Shown here piece after piece: positions 26,596 through 37,942 of a stretch of DNA of 64,000 bases (the stretch's first letter is position 1; the number at the start of each line of letters is the position of its first letter). The stretch spans positions 682,001-746,000 of the forward strand of contig VWZX01010409.1 in the NCBI GenBank assembly GCA_013399015.1, read 5' to 3'. Position numbers and translations under genes: made by a program. The notes under the pieces were generated by a model. The model was not told the DNA's origin. It saw only the letters and a list, made by a program, of their open reading frames with translations, and made no database searches. The DNA comes from Galbula dea (taxonomy: Eukaryota > Chordata > Aves > Piciformes > Galbulidae).

Positions 26596-28454
26596 ATTAA
26601 AACTTATTTCTTGATACCACACAGACAGCAGTGCCATGCAGGCTGCCAAAAGGACAGATGTTCTTTGCTTCTCTATTAAAAACAACTAAAAATCTGTCTT
26701 TTATGAAATTAAATGCAACAAACTGTCTTTTAGTTCAAATAAATACCCCCTAGGGATGATCAGCCTTTTCCCTTCTAAGCTCTAGACATGCACACAAGCT
26801 TGCTCACTCACTCCAAAAAGCAAGATTGCCAATTTCCCCTACCCCTTTCCAGCCCCCCTCAACCTTCTCCAATTAGCTGTTCTTTAAAACAAAACAAAAC
26901 ACAACCACACTGCCACATCTCCTCAAAATACATCTTTGGAAGACTAAAATCAAATCACACTACCATTTACCACTATTTCAAATGCAATTCTGTCATAACA
27001 CCATATTTGGAACAACCCAGGTGTGTCTCTCCAGCTACAGATGAAGAAACTCTCCAACTTCTGCTTGGATTAAAACCTTCTCTCCCAGTTCTAATGTAAT
27101 TAAGTGTTGAGTGCATTTACACTACAAAAGAAATAGTTTGAAAGCATCTGCAGGTCAGGCACTGGTTCCCCCTCAGTAAATTCTGTTTCCTTGCTGATTG
27201 TCTGTTCACAGCTAGTTTTAAGCCAGCATCCAATAAAATCAAATCCCCATGTTTTATTTACTATTGCACAAGTGCAATACACTGTCACATTGTTTTCAGC
27301 ATGTAGTAGACTGCATATTGCTCTAAAAGAAAGAGCTCTTTGTTAACTACAAACTAGGTAACACTTCAAAAATGTACAATTAATCTACAATAAAAAATGC
27401 CTCCAAATCCCCCCTCAATTCACTATGAGTTTCAGCCACTGGGAAGGCAGCTATTCTCTTCTATTTACCAAAATAAAGAGCATATGATGACCTCCCATAT
27501 TGATGGCTATAAAGCAAGAAATCACAAAAACACCCTGCACATAGTTTGTCACAGCAGGACATGCCAAGGACACCAGAAGGTGACCTGCATTTCATTCTGT
27601 CTTTATTTTAAACCTCTATTTAAAAAAAGTAATAAATCTATCCATCTCCATGGTAACTCAAACCACATCTTCCTCCCATACAGTCTGATTAAGACTCTGT
27701 AGGTTTTCTGTTATAGTCCACCTTTTGTTTGTTTGAAAATACATAAGAACTGTCTTGTTGATCCTAATAATCTTACTTGATATCATCAATCTACAAGTGT
27801 AAGCAAATGAAAAGTGAAATGTACTTGCTCCTTGCTACATTGTTCTGTAAATGAAATAAACTAGCCATAAGTTCTGGGGTCTTCAAAGGAATGTAACTTT
27901 CAAACCAATTCTAATTTTTCACATTTTAATGGTACAAGACCTGCTTACAAACTACTCTTATTTTAGTCTTCTAAAAATTTATGTCTACTTCTAATTCCTT
28001 AAAGCTCACAGACTTCCACAAATCACTAGGAGACCAACTGCATTAAAGCTCTTAGAAATAGGGAGGGGAAAACCAGTAATTAGGGGAACCTTTATATTCC
28101 TAAAATATGAAGCACTTAAACTGCACTCCAGCAAGTCAGTGCTGATGGGGAGATGTACCAAAATGGACTGCATTTCTATGGCAGTGACCTAATATACAGT
28201 GTAGATTCTACTTGAAAACTCTTCCACCAGAGGAGAAACACAGACATCATGACATCCACTAAAGACCTCCAAGAAACCACAGCTAATAGACTAATGTAAA
28301 TGCAAGTCTCCATTTCACAAAGCATGAGGAGGACTTTTACTCAACCTTCCAAAGACAACATATGTAAGCAGTGTAAAACCCTATGATTTTAGGGACAAAA
28401 GTGTTTTATCTGCCTCAGGTAATGTTAGACATAGATCACATGGTGACATTTCTG

Positions 28455-28945
28455 TATTGTGGTCTTTAATCTGGTCCCCACAAGTCAAGAAAGATGCAGA
28501 CAGGCTGAGGCAATTCCAAGGAAGAGCCATGAATATGATCACAGGGCTGGAGAACCTGCCCTGTGAGGAAAGACAGAAGGAGTTTGGTCTTTTCTCCCTG
28601 GAGAAGGTGGCTCAGAGGGACCTCATCACAGTAGTCTAGTACTCACATGGTGGCTACAAAGAGGATAGAGGCTCTCTCTTCACAAGAAGCCATGTGGAGA
28701 AGAGAAGGGGCAACAGGCATAAATTGCACCGGGATAAGTTTCATTTCAACATAAGAAAGTATTTTTTTTACAGTAAGAGCAATCATTCACTAGAACAACC
28801 TCCCCAGGGTTATGGTAAAGTCCCATTGCTGGATGTTTCCAAGAGTGATTGGACAGGGTGCTGGATCATCTCAAGCAGGCTCCCCTTCCCACAAAAGGTT
28901 GGGCCAGATGATCTTTTCAGGTCCCTTCCAACCTGAGTTAGTCAA
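28455..28945 (+). mobile_element. CR1 LINE 3' fragment
   Basis: About 490 bases in CR1 order: CAAGAAAGATGCAGACAGGC, a GGGCTGGAGAACCTGCC segment, a GAGAAGGTGGCTCAGAGGGA segment, a CATTTCAACATAAGAAAGTA segment and the terminal TTGGGCCAGATGATC with CCCTTCCAACCTGAG. It is antisense to DOCK3 and longer than most copies here. The final 8-base tail repeats are absent or decayed. Confidence 0.93.
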
Positions 28946-30828
28946 CAATTTATCTCTAGTTTCTCCTTCCATAACTGAACACACCATATCATAAAAACAC
29001 CCACCTTACACACACAACACTGAAGGGTTCATCATTCTGCCTTCTCCAAATCATTCTGCACACACTCTTCACAACTCAATCAACCTTCAAGTAGTTTCTA
29101 GTAATCACAGAACAAATCTGCTAAAAGCCTCTGATTAGGTTGCTAAGCAATCAGATGTTTTTCTAGCACACTGTTCCCTTTGAGAAACTGAAGCACTAGA
29201 TGCTACTGCAAGCAGAAATATTTACTTGTTGTTTCCCTTATATTCTGTGCAGCACTTAAGCAGACTATCAGCTGCCTCCAATTCCCATGTGAGTTCCTGG
29301 CCACTGCAGGAAGATCCAGCCCTCACTGCAAACACAGAAAGACACAAAAATATCCATAATACTCCTGAAAATTAGAACACAGGAGTAGAGATAATAAAGC
29401 AGTAACTTCAAGTCTCTCTGCTAGTGCCAACTAAGGGTCAGCAAGGTCTTAAGATTCTTTTTAGATATCTTTTTCACTCTCTTCCTTGATAGGATCCTTG
29501 AAACATTTAAGAGGAGGGAAAAGGAAACCTGTTTCAGAGTCAGCTGGCAAGAATCCATCTGTTCCCAACACCACTAGGTCTTCCTACTAAAACCAAAGAA
29601 GTCACTCCACACTCTTCCCTCCACTCCCCTCTAGCATAAATGTAGCAAATTACCTTTATTGATCTGACCAAATTCTAAATTGGGCAATTATGTTTGGTCT
29701 CTCCACAATCATCTGCTCTTTCAACAGAAATAGTTCTCACATCACATCTTAAACTCTGAGGAATATTTTTTACTGTTAAAATAGCTACTATGCTCCAACT
29801 GTGAGTTTCAGTGATCTCTTGAGCTGACTTAACAACTCACAGGAGTCTTGTTTGACCTAATTAAAGCAAGCTCTCAGAGAACTTGCAGATCCTTTATTTA
29901 GAAGGAGTACAAAAATAACAAATCTTATCAACACATACAGGGTAAGAGAGAAAGTTGTCTACCTTACTGGTATTATTTTGCTGTCTCAGTGGAAGTCATA
30001 CACTGGTCTGGGCAACTACCTAAGAGCTGCATGCATTAATTTCACTGCAACAAATGCAATTTTGCATCTTTTATTCACCTCTGTGCCTCTTCTGTGCCTA
30101 CAGAAGTCTCCTTAAGTTTTGTTCTTGCTTTTCTGCTCTCTCTCCCTCGTCCCTTTGGAGTAGTCATGAGAACAAACTCAGCTTCCTACAGCAGCATCAA
30201 TAATTATCTTACTTTTCTTTCCTCTTCCACTCCATACTAAGTCCAGTACTGGGGAAAGGACTCACTGGGATCTTTTCTTTGTAAGCCTTTGTAATACTGA
30301 AAGGGTATGTAGAATCTTTTCAATTTCTGAGGCTTCCCACAAAATGAAAGAGTTATCTTGTCCAAATTAATCTAAATCTAATACATAGTGTTTGAGCCAG
30401 GCAGAACAGTAACACAAGATGCAGTGTCCATACACCTAGGGACAACATATGCACATGTATATACACACACTGACACACACATCTGGGCAGCTCTGGTTAT
30501 CAGAAACCATACCTACATTATGAGCAACCCTGTATCCAGTGTTTGCATAGTACAGATTTGAAACACTTGGTTCCTGTGAACTCCCTCCCAAAGAGTTTTT
30601 AGGATGGCAGCAGGAAAATCCAAACCAGGGAGGTTAAATAGAACAGTGACCTTTTTTGACAGAAAGTAGTTACCAAGTCTTCCTGGTTTTCTCTGCTCAT
30701 TTTAGAAGCCTGGATACAGGTAGATCAAAAAGCAAAGAACTGCTTTTTCTCATCTCCCAGTGTCATGCCACTGTGTCTATCTGCACACAGACTGCACATC
30801 CCAATAGGGGAAAATGTGCTTTGGTCAA

Positions 30829-31115
30829 AGAATCATAGAATGGTTTGGGTTGGAAAGGACCTTTCAAGGTCATCTAGTCCAGCCCCCTTGCAGTCAGCAG
30901 AGACATCTTCAACTAGTTCAGGTTGCTCAGAGCCCCAAACAACCTGACCTGGAATGGTTCCAGGGATGGGCCACCTACCACCTTTCTGGGCAACTTGGGC
31001 CAGTGTTTCAACACCCTCAGTGTAAAGAATTTCCTCCTTACATCTAGTCTAAATCATCCCTCTTTTAGTTCAAAACTGTTACCACTTGCCCTGCCACAAA
31101 GTTTGTCCTCATAAC
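30829..31115 (-). mobile_element. CR1 LINE 3' end
   Basis: Plus-strand text begins AGAATCATAGAATGGTTTGG and continues through GTTGGAAAGGACC, TCATCTAGTCCAGCCC, CAGGTTGCTCAGAGCCCC, GGGCCAGTGTTTCAACACCC and AATTTCCTCCTTACATCTAG. This is the complement of a relatively well-preserved CR1 end, in the same orientation as DOCK3. Confidence 0.95.
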
Positions 31116-32435
31116 AGTGAAAATCATCTTTATTCATTTAAAAATATTTAAGTTCTACTACTCATTACTCAGTAAGAAAAAAGAAAAGTGTGATTTTTAG
31201 GTTGGCAGAGAGTTTTTAACCAGGTTATCATTACTAGAACAAAACCCACCCAATATAAGTAATCAATTCTGACAGCTTCCATATCAGTACTAAGTACTTT
31301 CCAAATTCAAACCTCCTGCATTTTCAAATATCTTATTGTTTCGTTAGCACTTAAAGGGTTCTGATATCAGAGACCATAACACACTGCTACAGTAAAGCAA
31401 AGAACACTCCATACATATCTCTATTTCAAATTCATTCCAGGCACATCTCTTCCTTTATGAACTCACTGCACACAAATGTCTTTTTCTGCACACTCTCAGC
31501 TTCTAGTTCTACCAAGATTATCACTTTGCTTTCACCCTGATAGCTAAAATTACAAGAATATCACAGCCCTGCAGCAGAGGGAGAACTCAGGCTTATCCTT
31601 CCAATATACACTTCAGACACACAAACTGAAATTACTGCACAACTCTTGAAACTCAAAGCTCTTCAAGTCTCCCCACACACAGTTCCTTCCTGCTAATAGC
31701 ATGGACTCTGTAGTCAGAAGGGATTTTCAGTATCACATTCCTGTTCCTACTGTTTAACTGAGAGGCAAAAAATCTTACAATGTATCTCAATGATATTACC
31801 AAAGCAATTTCTTGGAATTTTGTATCAAACAAAGTTGGTCTTTCAAGCCTCAACCCAGATTAAGAAGTCTGCCAAAAACCAGGAGGTGAACATTTCAGCC
31901 TATGGAGGGGGACTGAGAAATGCTGCACATTGTGTTTGGCAGTTGTCTTCCAGTGCAACACTGCTAAACAATCAAGTGCCTGCTGTTATCATTTCTAGAT
32001 ACTGATTTACTGAAAACATCTGCACTAACAGCTAGCATTTGAACTTCCACTAGAGTAAGAATTTTTTCTACACAGCTGACTATGCACAGTAGCATGATAA
32101 ATAACATTCATTAGATCTCTTAGATGATTCTTATTACAGTTTGGGAGTAATAGAAGTTTCTGCTGGTGCTGATCCAACAACAAGCAAGTATTTCCATTTA
32201 GTCTTTTAATATATTTTAAGATATGACCTTACAGCATAGCTTCTAGCCTGAATACCAATTATAAAACCCTAATCCCAGTTCTGCCACATCCATTTATGCA
32301 GCTCTGTACAGTTCCTCAGGCTTCAAATTTACAGTCTGCAAACGAGACGAATTTCTGCTCCCCACCTACCAATAGTGTAGGTTGTTTTCTCATGTCAGAA
32401 AGGCTATGGTACTGCATCAGAACACCAGAAAACAC

Positions 32436-32585
32436 AGAAGGTGGTCAAACTCTGACAGCTTTCCCAAGGAAGTTGTGGAATCTCCATTCCCAAGAAGCTC
32501 AAAGCTTCACTGGATGCAGTCCTGGACAACCTGGTCTAGCTGAACCTAGCAGAGATTTCCCTTCTAACCTCAACAATTCTGTGAG
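32436..32585 (+). mobile_element. CR1 LINE 3' fragment
   Basis: Contains AAGGAAGTTGTGGAATCTCC, then CTGGATGCAGTCCTGGACAA, CCTGGTCTAGCTGAACC and CCTCAACAATTCTGTGA. This is the CR1 terminal region with a deletion before the end. The open frame crossing it at 32296-32805 is not a gene. Confidence 0.88.
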
Positions 32586-34124
32586 TATTTTTTCCCCCTT
32601 ATTTCTGGAAAAAACACCACCACAAACCAATTTATTTTCTATTCTCAAACTCTGCTACTTTCTTCTTCTCATGGAACAGATGTTTCCTTCAAAGTTCAAT
32701 GAAAACAGTAAACTCTTTCCATTGTTATTTAAGAATACCATAACATTGTGTGCAATGTTAATAATGAGCTACAACAGAAAGCAGTCCCAGAAAGAAAATC
32801 ACTAAGCAAAAGTTTATAGCTAGAGCTTTACCTCTCCCTCTCCTCAAGGATCTAGTTTTAACAATAAAAAGGAAATAGACTAGTAGAAAGGAAGCATAAC
32901 TCATTTGTAGTTAAAATGATTCCCCTCTCTCCAATTCAGTACTACTGTATTGTCAGTATTACTCTTGCCATCTTCATCTGACACTTGGGAGAGAGAAAAA
33001 ATTTACTGGAAGAAAACAGAAATGATTGCTTCATTCACATACACCAGAGAAGTAAATGCTTGAAATGGAAAAAGGAGGAGTGCTAGGTGTAAGAAGGGCA
33101 TAAAAAATAGTGTATATGCCACGTGCCACCCCCTCTACTCTCAAGTTACATCTGATGCTACTTTCCAAGAAAATTTCTTCAGCCACATCTGATCCCCATC
33201 AAAGTGGAAGCAACAAAAATAAAATTAACTTCATAATAGACTTGATTGCTTTTTGAAAGGCATACAGAACATGACTGGTCATGTTACAGATGCATTAAAT
33301 TCATTTAATTGGATCTTCTCTGGTTTTATTTCCTAGATACCTACCTACTGCTACAGGTTTAAGTAAGGAAACAAAGCTGCTGCACCTCTGTGTAGAGGTA
33401 TTTCTTCCAAATTAAGGGCAGAAAGGGAACTGATGCTTGAACCACCTATGGTTCTTGGTCCTAATCCCACAGTTATGGCTTGGAAGCACTAAGCTATAAA
33501 GCCAAAAGAAGGAAGGCATTAAAAAGGAATAAACTCCTTTCAAATGGCCAAGTCACTTGCTGTTCCATGGGATTTGGTCATTTCAAAAGCAAGAAAAATA
33601 CAAAGATAAAAGCAAAAGCAGATGACATATGGCAGCAACCACAAATTATGTAAACCAGGTGAGTATAAAACTCAATACACTTATCCTGAGTGTTTGTTTT
33701 AATAGGTGAAGGAACAAAGACCTCAGAGTTCTTCCTCTTTCAAAGTCTAGATGCTGTAACAAATACAGACTGGGCTGAAAAGTTCTTTGAAGTCTTGGAG
33801 GGAACACACAGAACTCTTCCATTGTGTGTTACTAATCACATATATTGTTCTCAGTTATTTAAAAACACTTCAAAATTGGGGGTTTTTAAACAACAAAGCT
33901 TCCAGAACCGAAGGCAGAATTCCCAAACTGCTCAAATACCCAAGGCAGCCCATGTGAACCTCAGAGGAGCAGTGATTCTGCAGTGAGCCAACTCCCCACT
34001 AGGGAAAATTAACCTAACAATTCTTATACTGATTAGGATTTTTTATTAATGGACTGAAATGCAGGCAACATATCTCCCATGACAGTTGAGAAGTAAAGTA
34101 CAGTAAGAAGAGTTCTGTCCTTAC

Positions 34125-34221
34125 CACATACAGCTGTTTCCAGAGCACAGCCCATTCTTGCAGTGTTGCTGTGACTTCAGTCACAACAGAATCTTCAAGG
34201 GGAACAACTGTTTCATATTGC
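34125..34221 (-). CDS. DOCK3: DOCK3 coding exon 5 (DOCK N-terminal region)
   Basis: A 97-base exon completes the split Gly and encodes QYETVVPLEDSVVTEVTATL then QEWAVLWKQLYV, about residues 74-105. This is the start of the DOCK N-terminal helical region, with the E..L.LW.QLYV pattern shared across DOCK1-5. The QYETVVPLEDS opening is the DOCK3 form. The acceptor is TGTACAG, preceded by a strong C/T tract that includes nine consecutive Cs on the sense strand. The donor is GTG|GTAAGG. Two substitutions (Ile to Val, Ser to Val) separate it from mammalian DOCK3 as remembered. Confidence 0.96.
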
Positions 34222-35601
34222 CTGTACAAGAAGGGGAAGGGGGGGGAAAGAAAAAAATATTAAAGGTACCCTGGAAAGCCTGAAAAAGAAATAAATGTCA
34301 GCATAATAATTTGTAAAATGCTAGAACTTGAATGCCTTTGAAATCGTTCAACATAAAGGAAAATACCTTGCAAGGAACATTCTGTCTGTTACAACACTAA
34401 AGCAGCTCCAGAGTCATGTTGACTGCTCCTCTATTACATTCTACAAGAATCAACTTAGGTGAAGCATTTCCCAATTATCTGTTCAAAATGTATCATTTCA
34501 TTCTAGCCAAGGTTAATGTAAACACTTGTCATGATTACAGCATGTTTAGTTAACTACAAGTAACTAATTACCCCCCCTGTAAATTGGGGTCTTTCACAGT
34601 TTGTGTCTCCTCTCTAAGCCAGCTCAACACTTTTTTCCCCTCCAGTTAATGGTACTGGATAACCTATGAACCATTAGTACATATCATTTTACTACAGCCC
34701 AAATTTCTGAAGGATCAGTATTGCAGTTGTCCTTACTTGGCTCCTCTGAGGGTAAATACACCACTCCAGACTATCAGAAGTCTCCTACTTTTCTACAGAT
34801 ACTTCACTAAAGGCCATTTAATGCATCTTCTCTTCCACATTTCATTTGGTTCCTTGGGTCACTGTCTGAAATGCTGCACTTAGAAATCTCTCCACAGTGG
34901 CCTTAATCTAGAATATGTAGGTAAGGGCAGCAGTGAAAACACAACATATTGATTCCAGAGTCTCAGGCAATCTCACAGGAAACTGCAGTTTATAGAGCCT
35001 ACAGCACAGTAAAGTCTCTTGACATTATGTTGCCATATGTATTGTTCTTTACATTGTTTAAATTAAACCTACCTCTAGCAACATATGAGCTACACATAAA
35101 GACAGTGAAGGTGAAACATTTTCAGCAGAGTGTACTTCTGTCATTCTTTGGTTTGAGGTGTGGAGAGTTAGATCCTTTTGAAGAGTTTCAAAGTAACACA
35201 GGTACCTTGTCAGCTCTATCTCTACTGAAAAGCCAGATGGGCTGTCTACATGCCAGTGCCTCCACTACAAACAGGAACATAAAGAATCTTGCCCATGGGG
35301 AAACAAGGAGAAGTGAAAACTATAGAGTTCTTTAAAATATATGCTTCAGATGATACCTCTGAAGTTACAGTTTGATGAGCAGAAGTGAACAGGAGTAACA
35401 AACAGAACTGATTCATGCTGTATTAAAAAAAAACCAAACAAACCCCAAAGCTCTGTAGAGTTACATTTAATTTTCCAATCCTAACACACACCAAAAGATC
35501 TAATGAACTAAAACCACTCTATAAATTTTAATAACTATTTCTTAGATTCCCTTCTAGATGAGAAGCACTGCAGCTTCTTAGGGAGTGGGAAAAACACTCA
35601 C
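34222..35601 (-). other. DOCK3: DOCK3 intron 4
   Basis: An intron of 1,380 bases with no identified repeat. The bases just before exon 5 form a strong pyrimidine tract on the sense strand, and an A-rich tract with short C runs lies near 35424-35449. Confidence 0.85.
34228..34260. repeat. Purine-rich tract before exon 5
   Basis: AAGGGGAAGG with a G9 run then AAAGAAAAAAA on the plus strand. On the sense strand it is the polypyrimidine tract of the exon 5 acceptor. Confidence 0.85.
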
Positions 35602-35657
35602 CCTCTATTACTGACGATTGCCTTTTTCAAGTGAATATAATTGGCAGGAAAAATCCC
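35602..35657 (-). CDS. DOCK3: DOCK3 coding exon 4 (end of SH3 domain)
   Basis: This 56-base exon encodes GIFPANYIHLKKAIVSNR plus the first two bases of a split Gly. GIFPANYI is the canonical last SH3 strand (G.FP..Y pattern). The following IHLKKAIVSNRG is the linker into the helical N-terminal region and is identical to mammalian DOCK3 as I recall it. The acceptor is TTGCAG and the donor is AGG|GTGAGT. Exons 3 and 4 are separated by about 2.2 kb and exons 4 and 5 by about 1.4 kb, the tightest cluster in the window. Confidence 0.95.
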
Positions 35658-37901
35658 CTGCAAGAGAAAAAGGAGTTTGTAAGTTAGAAAAATACATTTG
35701 CCATTTTTAGCATTCATATCTTTAGCCAAAAAAAGGAATTGTTGATATACCTATCAAAGAAACCCCTAATGCTGTGTCAAAGAAGCTGCCACAGTCAAAA
35801 TTCAACATTCAAATCAGTCACAATTTAATCCACTCTAGAACAGGTCAGCACACTGGCATCATCTCCATCTTGAAAGAACAACTCCTGAAGAAGGAAGTGT
35901 GGCAAGTCTGTTCAATAAAGGTACCATACACAGATTCAAACTCCTGAAGTGATCAGAAACACTGCTGTATGAGAAATATGCTCTGGTTTAAAAATCATGG
36001 GTAAGTCAACTAGGATGAAACAAAAATGTGCCACTCCAATCCTACACAGCTGCCTGGGAAGGGGCAAGATTGATTTAAGAGAAAAGTTTAGCCAACCTCT
36101 TCCTACTGCAAAGGCTCTGTGAGCCCAACAATTCACTAACAGGTGATGAGGAAGCAGGGAAAAGGTGTCACAAACAGGAAGAGTTCAAAGAACAGCTTGT
36201 AGTTAGCAGAAAAGGAATGAGTAACAGATGTAACTACCAGGAGCATCTCCTGGAGAGATCTAAGCCAGCCAGGACAGGTGGTAAAGGGGCCAAGAGCAGC
36301 AGAGCATCCAGATCAGGCCTCTGTGTCAACTGTGCCACAATACACGAGAGGGCAAGGACATAGGTTATAAGAAAACCCAAAACAGTCTACCATCAACTTT
36401 GTGCCTAGCCCCTATCAGTCTTTTGCAAAGGAAAGAAGTACTGTATGATTTGCATGCCCTGGAGCTGTCCTCCTCCCTCTGTCCTACAGAAAGCTGTTTA
36501 AACTCACTTGGGTTAGCTCTGGGTATCTGCTTGTTGCTGTTTCCATCACAGCTGGATTCCACCCTTTCCTGTGCCATTTGTGTTCTTGTGTGGTGAGACA
36601 AGGGGAAGAAAGGTAATTTAAACCACACTTTTCACAGCTTGCATTATCTCTGTAAAACACATGGCCCTGAATGCTCAGCAAAAACTCAGTGTGTAAGAAT
36701 GGTAAGATTCAGTGGGGAATACAGGATCAACATTGGTAAGCTCCTGGTAAAAAAAACCACTGACAGCCTCTGGACAAAAATATCAGTAACCAAGGGTGGG
36801 CTTTCATTCTTTTAGAGCTTTAAAACAGTAGAATTTAGGAAGAAAAATTTTCATGGATGGGTAGAAAGGAAATACTAAGTAAAGATGATTCAAAATGCTA
36901 AGAAAAATTCCTTCCTTTTCATAGGCAAGACTGAAATAGTAGAAGGAAAAAAGACGAATCTATTAATCTAAAAGGAATGGCTTCATCAGACAAAGAAAAA
37001 AGTAAAAGTGCATGCTTTCAGCCACACAAAGAACCTGGAAAAAGACAGAAATGCTACTTTAGTTTCTTCTTTGGTTCACTTCCACTTAATGCTGTTTATT
37101 TCTGTGATCCTGTGCTGGTTACCTAAGAAACCAAGGAAGGTTTGGAGGTTGAAGATATATGCAAGCAAAAGATGTACCACCACCACACACAATGAATGCA
37201 GGCTTTTCCATTGCTAGAGTATTTGCAGTCCTGACAACATGTTAGTGGTATTATTATCCTCCATAATAAAGGTGACCATGAGGAATCTGGTATTCTTATC
37301 TGTAGAGCTAAACACAAGCTATATTTAACCCAAAAGACAATGAAGTGAAGCATACACAGAGGCAACTATTCACATGTCTGAATAAATACATTTTAAGAAA
37401 TGATACATGCACTCAAAAAACTCCTATCAGAGCAGTCAACAAAGTACTGCAACAGCAAAACAGGGACAGGACTGGAAAATAACCAAATACAGTGGCTCAA
37501 CTGTCAAGATCTGAAAAAAAGACCAAACTTGCAATAACTTTTTCATCAGACTTTTTTCAAAGTTGCCTTAGATTAATAATGCAAAAATACTACATGTGTT
37601 CTTTAAAAATCCTGAATTAAGCACTGCAAGATGAGCCATCTCTGCTTTTCTCAGGGGAGCAAGGTGGAGAGGATCAAACTGGGAGAGATTTAGAAGTGTT
37701 AGAAGGATTACATGACAGATTTCTCATCCTTTGGGTGACTAAGGAATATTGCTCTCTCAATTTCAGAAACAAATCCAATCCTCCCACAGGCAAAAAGTTA
37801 GAAGTAAAATCCTAAGGGTAAGGAAAACTAAAGTTTTACTGGGTTGCAATAGCATAACAGATACAGTCTCTCACTGATGACAGAAATGTATTCACACTTA
37901 C
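35658..37901 (-). other. DOCK3: DOCK3 intron 3
   Basis: An intron of 2,244 bases. I recognise no repeat family, RNA gene or extra exon in it. The open frames around 36365-36681 on both strands overlap each other and match nothing I know. Confidence 0.85.
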
Positions 37902-37942
37902 CTTTACATTGGGCTTCTTAATGGAAACTCCTCTGTACCAGC
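37902..37942 (-). CDS. DOCK3: DOCK3 coding exon 3 (SH3 domain, WYRG segment)
   Basis: A 41-base exon completes a split Gly (G|GC) and encodes WYRGVSIKKPNVK. The Trp-Tyr-Arg-Gly run is the conserved ligand-groove tryptophan block of SH3 domains. It follows directly on the EKCEG of the preceding exon, as in DOCK3 and DOCK4. The acceptor is TTTTAG and the donor is AAG|GTAAGT. It is too short to appear as an open reading frame and was found by following the protein forward from exon 2. Its length is not a multiple of three, so skipping it would shift the frame. The Ile in VSIKK is a Thr in the mammalian protein as I recall it. Confidence 0.94.

Larger units (their letters stand above)
12193..34124 (-). 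other. DOCK3: DOCK3 intron 5
   Basis: The longest complete intron in the window, about 21.9 kb. From its 3' end it holds the polypurine tract at 12205-12357, a GC-rich interspersed repeat at about 12560-13150, CR1 pieces near 20.7-21.2, 21.7, 24.7, 28.5-28.9, 30.8-31.1 and 32.4-32.6 kb, and an AT microsatellite near 26.55 kb. The stretches 13.2-20.7 kb and 21.8-24.6 kb show nothing recognisable beyond A- or T-runs. No open frame here has a splice-consistent protein match. Confidence 0.85.

Noticed and set aside
27649..27658. Single CCATGGTAAC as an RFX site (also similar half-sites near 899 and 48323)
   Set aside because: Isolated half-site matches are expected by chance at this length; only the paired exact motif at 56.2-56.4 kb seemed worth reporting.
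32296..32805. 169-codon plus-strand open frame
   Set aside because: It runs across a CR1 3' fragment and AT-rich flanks, with no recognisable protein.
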